A stretch of 6,534 nucleotides of DNA from Candidatus Kaiserbacteria bacterium RIFCSPHIGHO2_01_FULL_58_22 (GTDB lineage Bacteria; Patescibacteriota; Minisyncoccia; Phycocordibacterales; UBA2100). The position numbers and the translations under genes are program-made. Position 1 is the stretch's first letter, and each line of letters begins with the position of its first letter. The stretch spans positions 1 through 6,534 of the forward strand of contig MFLB01000030.1 of the NCBI GenBank assembly GCA_001781445.1. Reading direction: 5' to 3'. This document shows positions 1-4,528 of the stretch, piece after piece. The notes under the pieces are model-generated. The model was not told the DNA's origin and made no database searches. It saw nothing but the letters and a program-made list of their open reading frames with translations.

Positions 1-60
1 GCGCAGGAGATGCAGAAAGAAAAGAAGAAATTATTCGACCAATTCCGGCGAAAATGCTAA
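1..60 (+). CDS. C-terminal tip of an unidentified protein (partial)
   Basis: Only the last 19 codons are present, ending in TAA at 58-60. The peptide is charged and Lys/Arg-rich (AQEMQKEKKKLFDQFRRKC) and looks like an amphipathic or cytoplasmic tail. No family can be named from it. All three forward frames are open here. I chose this frame because its third codon positions are mostly G/C, like the neighbouring genes. The competing frame, ending in TGA at 96-98, uses mainly A/T third positions. That alternative would overlap a CTG at 95-97 in a 4-base NTGA arrangement with the following maf gene, so it cannot be dismissed entirely. Confidence 0.45.
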   Translation, partial: AQEMQKEKKKLFDQFRRKC

Positions 61-94
61 ACTCATTTCGGTTCCGTTTTGCCACTAGAAAATA

Positions 95-682
95 CTGAAG
101 AAGAAGAGGCAGAAGCGGCGTATCGTTCTCGCGTCGGGCTCGTCCGCGCGGCGCACGCTCCTCAAGAAACTTGTCCCGCACTTCGAGGTCCGGAAGAGCC
201 GTTTCCGCGAGCGGCTCGACGCCGCGCTTTCGCCCGCGACGCTCGCGAAGCGCCTCGCCGCGCAAAAAGCGGAAGCCGCCGCGCGAAAAGGGGAGGACGC
301 CATACTCATCGGAGCCGATACGCTCGCTGTCGCGGGCCGGGCCGTGTACGGGAAGCCGAGGAACCTCGCGCATGCGCGCGCGATACTGCGCGCTTTGAGC
401 GGGAAGAAGCACCGCATCGTTACCGGGTTCGCGCTTCTCGATGCGCGAAGCGGCGCGCGCATCTCGCGCTCCGTTTCGACCGAAGTATGGTTCAGGACGC
501 TCTCGGAGAGGGAGATAGAGCGATATGCCGCGTCCGGCGAGCCGCTGGGGGCGGCCGGGGGATACCGCCTGCAAAAAGGGGGCGCGAGGCTGGTGCGGCG
601 CGTGAGGGGCGGCAGGGACAACGTCGCCGGCCTGCCGCTTGCGGCGCTTCGCGGCGCCCTGCGCCGCATGAAGGCGCTCTGA
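95..682 (+). CDS. maf: Maf-family nucleoside triphosphate pyrophosphatase, non-canonical start
   Basis: Maf proteins hydrolyse non-canonical or modified nucleoside triphosphates to monophosphates in the cytoplasm, cleaning the nucleotide pool; some are linked to arrest of septation. The reading frame gives the family's signature segments in order: an N-terminal RRIVLASGSSARRTLL (usual form LASxSPRRxxLL), then GADTLAV with the metal-site Asp, GKPRN with the conserved Lys, HRIVTGFALLD, a TEVWFRTLSEREIERY segment, and near the end NVAGLPL. Relative to the common EPxDKAGAYGIQ motif this copy reads EPLGAAGGYRLQ, so the Asp-Lys pair is lost. No ATG, GTG or TTG exists in frame between the TAG at 86-88 and an internal GTG at 344. 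That GTG would delete half the domain. CTG at 95-97 gives 195 residues, a normal length for the family; ATA at 92 is another option, and a frameshift near the start is possible. No clear Shine-Dalgarno sequence is visible. Confidence 0.82.
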   Translation: MKKKRQKRRIVLASGSSARRTLLKKLVPHFEVRKSRFRERLDAALSPATLAKRLAAQKAEAAARKGEDAILIGADTLAVAGRAVYGKPRNLAHARAILRALSGKKHRIVTGFALLDARSGARISRSVSTEVWFRTLSEREIERYAASGEPLGAAGGYRLQKGGARLVRRVRGGRDNVAGLPLAALRGALRRMKAL

Positions 683-700
683 ATCTGCAATGCATTCCGA

Positions 701-727
701 TTGTCAACGTCATCGCGCCAATATACA
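701..727 (+). promoter_or_regulatory. Possible sigma-70-type promoter for yvcK
   Basis: TTGTCA at 701-706 matches the -35 consensus at five of six bases. TATACA at 722-727 matches the -10 consensus at four of six. The spacer is 15 bases, shorter than the ideal 17. It lies in the 60-base gap between maf and yvcK, and transcription would start only about 9 bases before the yvcK ATG, giving a very short leader. This is a motif match only. Confidence 0.3.
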
Positions 728-742
728 GTGGTCGGAAACGGC

Positions 743-1687
743 ATGAAAAAAATCGTTACGATAGGAGGGGGCACGGGGAGCTACGTCGTCCTGCGCGGGC
801 TGAAGGAATTCCCGCTCGACATCGCGGCGGTCGTCTCCATGTTCGATTCCGGCGGCTCGTCGGGCGTCTTGCGCGACGAGTTTGGCGTGCTTCCTCCGGG
901 CGACGTGCGCCGCTGTCTCCTCGCGCTCTCCGAGGGAACGCGCGCGGAGATATTGCGCGAGCTTTTCAATTACCGCTTCGGGAACGGAGGCTCTCTGAAA
1001 GGACACAGTTTCGGGAACCTCTTTTTGGTTGCGCTCTCGTCGATCTACGGCGGCGACATCGAGGGCATCCGCAAGGCGTCGGAGCTTCTGGACCTGAAAG
1101 GAAGGGTGCTCCCCGTTTCGCTCGACAAAGCGCACCTCCACGTGATTCTCGAAGACGATACGGAGGTCGTCGGCGAGGACAACATCTACAATCCCAAGCA
1201 CGACGGGGCACTGCGGGTCAAGAGAGCGTTCCTCAAGCCGGGCGCGAAACTCTACGACGAGACGGCGCGCGCGATACGGGAGGCCGACGTCGTCGTGATC
1301 TGCCCGGGCAGTTTATACGCGTCGCTCGTACCGAATTTTCTCGTCGGAGGCATGGCGGAAGCCTTGCGCGAAAGCAGGGCGAAAAAAGTGGCCGTCGCGG
1401 ATCTCATGACGCAGTGGGGACAGACGAACGGATTCGTCGCCTCGGATATGATGGACGAACTCCTCCGATACAGCGGGCTTTCGAAGTTCGACTACGTGAT
1501 CTGCAATACCGCCGGCATGGACGCGGGTCTTCTCGCGGCGTATGCCAAGGAGGGCAAGCGGCCGATCCACTGCGACGAGAAGCTGTACAGCCAGGCGTGG
1601 AAGGTCATCACCGGGGATTTCTTTTCGGAAGCCGACATCGCCCGGCACGATTCGGCCAAAGTGGCGAAGGTTATCTCGGAGCTGTAG
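743..1687 (+). CDS. yvcK: YvcK/CofD-like UDP-sugar-binding gluconeogenesis/cell-envelope factor
   Basis: This cytoplasmic Rossmann-like protein belongs to the family of Bacillus YvcK, which binds UDP-GlcNAc and is needed for normal morphology and growth on gluconeogenic carbon. It shares its fold with CofD, the 2-phospho-L-lactate transferase of F420 synthesis. At 314 residues it is close to the roughly 317 of Bacillus YvcK. Motifs in order: GGGTG at residues 8-12 for nucleotide binding; FDSGGSSGVLRDEFGVLPPGD at about 34-54, the family hallmark; GNLF near 91; NPKHDGAL at about 150-157; PGSLYASLVPNFL at about 188-200. The usual second Asp of DDGGSSG is Ser here. ATG at 743 is preferred over an upstream TTG at 701 because the protein then begins MKKIVTIGGGTG, as the family does. 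Regulatory YvcK is more likely than a true CofD because no other F420 genes are seen. It sits 60 bases after maf, and no strong ribosome binding site is visible. Confidence 0.9.
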   Translation: MKKIVTIGGGTGSYVVLRGLKEFPLDIAAVVSMFDSGGSSGVLRDEFGVLPPGDVRRCLLALSEGTRAEILRELFNYRFGNGGSLKGHSFGNLFLVALSSIYGGDIEGIRKASELLDLKGRVLPVSLDKAHLHVILEDDTEVVGEDNIYNPKHDGALRVKRAFLKPGAKLYDETARAIREADVVVICPGSLYASLVPNFLVGGMAEALRESRAKKVAVADLMTQWGQTNGFVASDMMDELLRYSGLSKFDYVICNTAGMDAGLLAAYAKEGKRPIHCDEKLYSQAWKVITGDFFSEADIARHDSAKVAKVISEL

Positions 1688-1688
1688 C

Positions 1689-1697
1689 TGGTATACT
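1689..1697 (+). promoter_or_regulatory. Extended -10 element abutting the Gmad2 gene
   Basis: TGGTATACT contains TATACT (five of six matches to TATAAT) preceded by TG plus one base, the extended -10 pattern. No good -35 is seen 15-18 bases upstream. The hexamer ends six bases before the ATG at 1704, so transcription would begin at or within a base or two of the start codon. That implies a leaderless mRNA, consistent with the lack of a Shine-Dalgarno sequence there. It also overlaps the last codons of yvcK. Confidence 0.5.
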
Positions 1698-1703
1698 GAC
1701 GCT

Positions 1704-2135
1704 ATGCCGCGCGCCGCATGGATCGTACTTTGTATCGTGGGCATCGCCATTGTCGTTTCGGCGGCTCTCCTCGTCCTCGTGCCGGGGCCCGGGGGCGGCC
1801 CCGCGCAGTTCGTCTCGGAAAACGTACAGGTCCTGCGCCCTCCGGTGAACGGCACGGTCCTCAAGAATTTCACGGCGGTCGGCGAGGCGCGGGGCACGTG
1901 GTACTTCGAAGCATCGTTCCCCGTGCAGGTGCGCGATCCCGAAAACAACCTCGTCGGGCAGGGGATAGCGCAGGCGGAAGCCGACTGGATGACGACCGGC
2001 TGGGTGCCGTTCACCGCGCCGGTAACCGTCGAGAACTACTCCGGCCCCGCGACGCTCATTTTCATGAAGGATAATCCGTCCGGCCTTCCGGAGAACGAAG
2101 ACGCCGTGGAGTTTCCTATCGTGATAGGACCGTAG
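1704..2135 (+). CDS. Membrane-anchored Gmad2 immunoglobulin-like domain protein
   Basis: The 143-residue product has a short basic N-terminus (MPRAAW), one hydrophobic helix at about residues 6-27, a Gly/Pro-rich hinge (GPGGGPA), and then a single Gmad2 domain at about residues 42-141. Gmad2 is an immunoglobulin-like beta-sandwich first described beside the germination protein GerM in spore formers; it is thought to act outside the membrane in binding or assembly. Seen in the sequence: RGTWYFEASFPVQV, then ADWMTTGWVPF, then KDNPSGLPENED and a final hydrophobic strand FPIVIG, all in the expected order. The helix has no lipobox Cys, so it is most likely an uncleaved anchor or a signal peptide. 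The ATG at 1704 follows the yvcK stop by 16 bases and has its own extended -10. The partner and ligand cannot be told from sequence. Confidence 0.85.
   Translation: MPRAAWIVLCIVGIAIVVSAALLVLVPGPGGGPAQFVSENVQVLRPPVNGTVLKNFTAVGEARGTWYFEASFPVQVRDPENNLVGQGIAQAEADWMTTGWVPFTAPVTVENYSGPATLIFMKDNPSGLPENEDAVEFPIVIGP
2114..2129. repeat. Short dyad TCCTATC-GT-GATAGGA
   Basis: Perfect 7-base arms are separated by two bases. This spacing is too tight for an RNA hairpin loop but typical of an operator-like dyad. It lies in the last codons of the Gmad2 gene, ten bases before the next ATG. It may be chance, since the sequence also encodes conserved-looking residues (FPIVIG). Confidence 0.3.
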
Positions 2136-2139
2136 GCTT

Positions 2140-2499
2140 ATGAAATTCGAAGTGCCCCGCGCGGCGAATGACAACCTCCTCTCTCTGCGCGAGATGAGAG
2201 AAAAGCTGAAGGAGGACGGAAACTTAGTGAACAAAGTGCGCGAGTGGATTCCAAGCAAACGGCGAGAACTGCTCGACACCATGACAGCATCTTCAGTCCT
2301 GAACGGGGACGATATGGCCGATGAGACCACGGAGGCTTTCGCCTTGCTACAGGGTCTGGAGGCATACAGGGTGGAGGCAGATAAGCGACTTCAGGCCGCG
2401 GAGGATAAGCCAGAAGATCTTCCGGCTTTCTCAGAGGCCCAAAATTCCGTTGCCGTTCTTCGGGATGAATTCGACAGAGCGCAGGAACATCTCGGGTAG
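2140..2499 (+). CDS. Small helical hypothetical protein
   Basis: I do not recognise this 119-residue protein. It is highly charged and acidic, with no membrane segment, signal peptide or Cys. It looks almost wholly helical: a first amphipathic stretch at about residues 12-47 (LLSLREMREKLKEDG onward), a polar loop around residues 50-62, then two further helices at about 63-88 and 96-117 that could pair as a coiled coil or helical hairpin. The ATG at 2140 is only four bases after the stop of the Gmad2 gene, so translation is probably coupled. Its stop is 17 bases before the nth start, which makes it the middle gene of a likely three-gene transcript. Codon use resembles its neighbours. A structural or regulatory role is possible but unsupported. 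Confidence 0.65.
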   Translation: MKFEVPRAANDNLLSLREMREKLKEDGNLVNKVREWIPSKRRELLDTMTASSVLNGDDMADETTEAFALLQGLEAYRVEADKRLQAAEDKPEDLPAFSEAQNSVAVLRDEFDRAQEHLG

Positions 2500-2516
2500 C
2501 GCAACTTCAGGGATCA

Positions 2517-3185
2517 ATGGACACGAACTTCGCCGTCAAACGACGCATCCGCGCGGAAAAGATAATCGCGTATCTCAAGCGTGCGTATCCGAAGCCGAAG
2601 AGCGAATTGAAATACGAGACGCCGTTCCAATTTTTGGTCGCGGTCATTCTCTCCGCGCAGTGCACCGACAAGGCGGTGAATCGGGCGACGGAAACGCTGT
2701 TCAAGAAATACAAAACAGCCCGGGATTTTTCATTACTAAGTTCTCAAAAACTTAAGAACAGGCTCTCGTCTATCCCTTTCTTCCGCAACAAAACGAAGGC
2801 GATTCGCTCCGCCGCGAAGGATGTGGAAAAGAAATTCGGCGGCAAGGTGCCGGCTCTTTACAGTGAGCTTGTCGAACTGCACGGCGTCGGCTACAAGACC
2901 GCGCACGTGATCCTCGGGGAGCTGTACGATATATGGGATGGCATACCGACCGATACCCATGTGAAGCGCTTCGCGTACCGCTTCGACCTTTCGGACAATA
3001 GGGACCTCAAAAAAATATCGCACGATCTCGAGAAGCTCGTGCCGAAAAAAGATTGGAAATACGTCAACAACGGCCTCGTGCTCTACGGCCGATACATCTG
3101 TCCGGCCCGCCCGCACGAGTGCACCGGCCATCCGCTCACCAAACTCTGGCCCCCCGCCGCAAAACGGCGGTTCAGCTCAAAGTAG
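2517..3185 (+). CDS. nth: Endonuclease III-type DNA glycosylase/AP lyase with incomplete Fe-S site
   Basis: Endonuclease III removes oxidised pyrimidines from DNA and cleaves the abasic site by beta-elimination, starting base excision repair. The 222-residue protein has the usual length and order: FLVAVILSAQCTDKAVN at about residues 39-55, the helix-hairpin-helix ELHGVGYKTAHVIL at about 120-133 with catalytic Lys127, and PTDTHVKRFAYRF at about 144-156 with catalytic Asp146. The C-terminal loop normally carries C-x6-C-x2-C-x5-C binding a [4Fe-4S] cluster. Here the positions read Cys195, Cys202, His205 and Trp211, so two of the four ligands are replaced. Both catalytic residues remain, so the enzyme is probably active but may lack a normal cluster. 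The ATG at 2517 has AGGGA at 2509-2513 just three bases upstream, a short but usable ribosome site. It is the third gene of the Gmad2-hypothetical-nth run. MutY is less likely given the AP-lyase Lys and the lack of a MutT-like C-terminal domain. Confidence 0.92.
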   Translation: MDTNFAVKRRIRAEKIIAYLKRAYPKPKSELKYETPFQFLVAVILSAQCTDKAVNRATETLFKKYKTARDFSLLSSQKLKNRLSSIPFFRNKTKAIRSAAKDVEKKFGGKVPALYSELVELHGVGYKTAHVILGELYDIWDGIPTDTHVKRFAYRFDLSDNRDLKKISHDLEKLVPKKDWKYVNNGLVLYGRYICPARPHECTGHPLTKLWPPAAKRRFSSK

Positions 3186-3188
3186 CTG

Positions 3189-3222
3189 TATGAACATTTG
3201 TACAGCTGAACAAATGTTCATA
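3189..3222. repeat. Perfect 13-bp inverted repeat with 8-base loop
   Basis: TATGAACATTTGT at 3189-3201 is exactly complementary to ACAAATGTTCATA at 3210-3222. It starts four bases after the nth stop, in the gap between nth and the convergent minus-strand gene. AGCTGTA at 3184-3190 can instead pair with TACAGCT at 3201-3207, and TTCAGCT at 3171-3177 with AGCTGAA at 3204-3210, so alternative folds compete. No T-run follows the stem on either strand, so it is not a standard intrinsic terminator. It might halt transcription from both sides, bind a dimeric protein, or be an element edge. Confidence 0.7.
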
Positions 3223-3261
3223 TAGGGCGCGTAAGCTCAATAGCCTTTGTTTTTGATAAGT

Positions 3262-3278
3262 AGCTCCAATAGGGAGCT
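3262..3278. repeat. Small hairpin AGCTCC-AATAG-GGAGCT
   Basis: Six-base arms flank a five-base loop, seven bases beyond the stop of the minus-strand repeat/kinase-like gene (stop at 3286-3288). A weak terminator for that gene is conceivable, but no T-run follows on the minus strand. The T-rich stretch at 3247-3255 lies on the plus strand before the hairpin. Confidence 0.3.
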
Positions 3279-3285
3279 GTGGATA

Positions 3286-4353
3286 TCAGGAAGGAGAAAA
3301 TGCCGCGTCAAAATCAATAGCATATAGCCTTGGGACTTGATTCAAGTCAGAATTGCCGTCCTTGTTTCTAAAAAAACGAAGAACAAAATTACGGTCATGC
3401 GTATGTCCGTGTCTTATACCTTGGCGCTCTAAAACAGATATAATATTATGTTTTTGTTTTCCTAACTCTTCCATAAACATATATCCTGAAACTTCCGCCC
3501 ATTGCGCAAGGCTCAAATCTAAAACACCGGAAAACACATCAACCAGTCCTTTTTTATTAAGTCGGTATGATTGGATTGGCTCAATCGGCACATAATCAAA
3601 ACCGTTATTCTTCCACACCTGATGATTTTCATAGATTTTTTGCCAAGCAAGAAATGCGCTCGGTTTTACGTGTCTGATAATCAACTTGTCTTTCAACGTG
3701 CCTCCAACAAGCGTAGTTTCTGAACCAGTCTTCTCAAACATTTTTCTTTTAAACCTTTCTTTGTCAAAATTGCTATTATCGTATAACGGAGATTTAACTA
3801 TCTCATTGCCCAGTCCTGCGTAAAAAGCTATTTTTATCAGCGAAGCTCGTTCTTGTTTCGGGGCGCACAAAATCATCTCCGCCGCTTTTCTCTGAACCTC
3901 GGGGTCTTCTTGAGACAGGGCCTGTTTAATTTTTTCTAAAACCAATAATTGCAGCGAAGCTCGTTCTTGTTCCGGGACGTACCTAATCATCCCCGCCGCT
4001 TTTCTCTGAACCTCGGGGTCTTCTTGAGACAGGGCCTGTTTAATTTTTTCTAAAACCAATAATTGCAGCGAAGCTTGTTCTTGTTCCGGGGCGCACAAAA
4101 TCATCTCCGCCGCTTTTCTCTGAACCTCGGGGTCTTCTTGAGACAGGGCCTGTTTTATCAGCGAAGCTCGTTCTTGTTTCGGGGCGTCCAGAATTTTATT
4201 TAAAGTACTGTCTTTCTCGGCGCATAACTTTATTTGATTATCCTGCCATTTGTTTCTAAGATATTTTTCGGGATCAATCTCGCCATGACCAGAAACTTGA
4301 TACATGTCAATTGGTATATGTGCGGACAAATTTTCTATTCTCGGTTTTTCCAT
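3286..4353 (-). CDS. HEAT-like repeat protein with divergent kinase-like C-terminal domain
   Basis: I do not know a named family for this 355-residue protein. It appears cytoplasmic, with no signal peptide or membrane helix. Residues 1-55 are unassigned. Residues about 56-174 hold tandem helical repeats built on the core IKQALSQEDPEVQRKAAEMI; two spacings are seen, 38 and 31 residues, the longer carrying an extra LQLLVLEK segment. The pattern DPEVQRKAAEM is HEAT-like. Residues about 205-355 resemble a kinase or aminoglycoside-phosphotransferase fold: a strand pair near GGTLKDKLIIRHVK (about 217-230), a hinge-like DYVPIEPI (about 253-260), HGHTHDRN at 315-322 in place of the usual HGDxHxxN, and YAIDFDAAF at 344-352 in place of the metal-binding Asp loop. 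The catalytic Asp position is His. The gene is clearly AT-richer than both flanks. No Shine-Dalgarno sequence is visible before the ATG at 4351-4353. Real as a gene: very likely. Kinase fold: moderate; function unknown. Confidence 0.8.
   Translation of the reverse strand: MEKPRIENLSAHIPIDMYQVSGHGEIDPEKYLRNKWQDNQIKLCAEKDSTLNKILDAPKQERASLIKQALSQEDPEVQRKAAEMILCAPEQEQASLQLLVLEKIKQALSQEDPEVQRKAAGMIRYVPEQERASLQLLVLEKIKQALSQEDPEVQRKAAEMILCAPKQERASLIKIAFYAGLGNEIVKSPLYDNSNFDKERFKRKMFEKTGSETTLVGGTLKDKLIIRHVKPSAFLAWQKIYENHQVWKNNGFDYVPIEPIQSYRLNKKGLVDVFSGVLDLSLAQWAEVSGYMFMEELGKQKHNIISVLERQGIRHGHTHDRNFVLRFFRNKDGNSDLNQVPRLYAIDFDAAFSPS
3832..4186. repeat. Near-identical in-frame tandem repeats, 114/114/93 bp
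   Basis: Three full units begin at 3838, 3952 and 4066 (periods 114 and 114). The third is shortened to 93 bases, and a partial fourth begins at 4159. All periods are multiples of three and keep the minus-strand gene in frame. The first two full units differ at only about seven positions, and a 40-plus-base core, including GCCGCTTTTCTCTGAACCTC, is identical in all three. A 34-base block at 3832-3865 recurs exactly at 4153-4186, bounding the array. The high nucleotide identity points to recent duplication or ongoing gene conversion. Confidence 0.9.
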
Positions 4354-4377
4354 AAATTTATTTATGGTTATTTTGGA

Positions 4378-4402
4378 GGCGGTTTCAAACTTTTAACGCA
4401 AC
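4378..4402. repeat. Possible terminal inverted repeat of an IS30-type element
   Basis: The stretch beginning GGCGGTTTCAAACTTTTAAC overlaps the stop codon of the transposase remnant and continues to 4402. This is where IS30-family elements commonly end: the 3' end of the transposase gene runs into the terminal repeat. No mate is found in the window, so this is by position and resemblance only. Confidence 0.3.
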
Positions 4403-4498
4403 GAGTCTGGTAAATACCTCGTAAGGCTTTTCAAATTGTAGCATTTTCTGAGGCCGGTCATTGAGTAAATCTCGCTCCTTGACCGAGTTTACCCGGCG
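4385..4498 (-). pseudogene. C-terminal remnant of an IS30-family transposase
   Basis: Reading the minus strand from about 4498 to a TGA at 4385-4387 gives RRVNSVKERDLLNDRPQK, then MLQFEKPYEVFTRLVALKV and stop. LNDRPxKxLxFxxPxEVF close to the C-terminus, followed by VAL-x-V, is the characteristic ending of IS30-family DDE transposases (typically LNNRPRKxLxxxTPxEVF). Only about the last 37 residues are left. The catalytic D, D and E region is absent, since upstream in the same frame comes the stop codon of the ddl-like gene at 4529-4531. The exact left edge of homology is uncertain (4475-4528). It is a dead fragment beside the AT-rich repeat/kinase-like gene, which suggests the island arrived or was rearranged with a mobile element. 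Confidence 0.65.
4435..4443 (-). promoter_or_regulatory. Possible extended -10 promoter for the repeat/kinase-like gene
   Basis: On the minus strand the sequence TGCTACAAT has TACAAT (five of six matches to the -10 consensus) preceded by TG plus one base. A weak ATGACC box (four of six) sits 15 bases upstream. Transcription would start near 4428, giving a leader of about 75 bases before the ATG at 4353. It lies inside the transposase remnant, so the old element may supply the promoter. Confidence 0.3.
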
Positions 4499-4526
4499 TT
4501 CCAAAATATGAACATATATGTTGGAA
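4499..4526. repeat. Nested palindrome just after the ddl-like stop
   Basis: TTCCAA at 4499-4504 pairs with TTGGAA at 4521-4526. Inside, AACATATATGTT at 4511-4522 is a perfect 12-base palindrome. On the minus strand it lies immediately downstream of the ddl-like stop at 4529, so it could influence the end of that transcript. No clear U-tract follows. Confidence 0.45.
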
Positions 4527-4528
4527 GG

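Noticed and set aside
86..88. TAG readthrough extending maf upstream
   Set aside because: No Maf-like sequence is encoded before the TAG, and TAG acts as an ordinary stop for several other genes in the window.
743..1687. CofD (2-phospho-L-lactate transferase) of coenzyme F420 synthesis
   Set aside because: The PPGD and NPxxxxAL pattern and the length fit bacterial YvcK, and there are no other F420 genes nearby.
79..1848. Very long plus-strand open frame (589 codons)
   Set aside because: Its translation is Arg/Gly-rich low-complexity, and it runs across maf and yvcK in another frame; GC-rich coding DNA often leaves such frames open.
2734..2760. AAGTTCT/AGAAC inverted repeat in nth
   Set aside because: It is short and imperfect, inside a well-supported coding region, with nothing to suggest a function.
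3189..3222. Rho-independent terminator
   Set aside because: The stem is strong, but no T-run follows it on either strand; the nearest T-rich stretch on the plus strand (3247-3255) is over 20 bases away.
3832..4186. CRISPR-like array
   Set aside because: The units are contiguous with no unique spacers, are multiples of three in length, and encode in-frame protein repeats.
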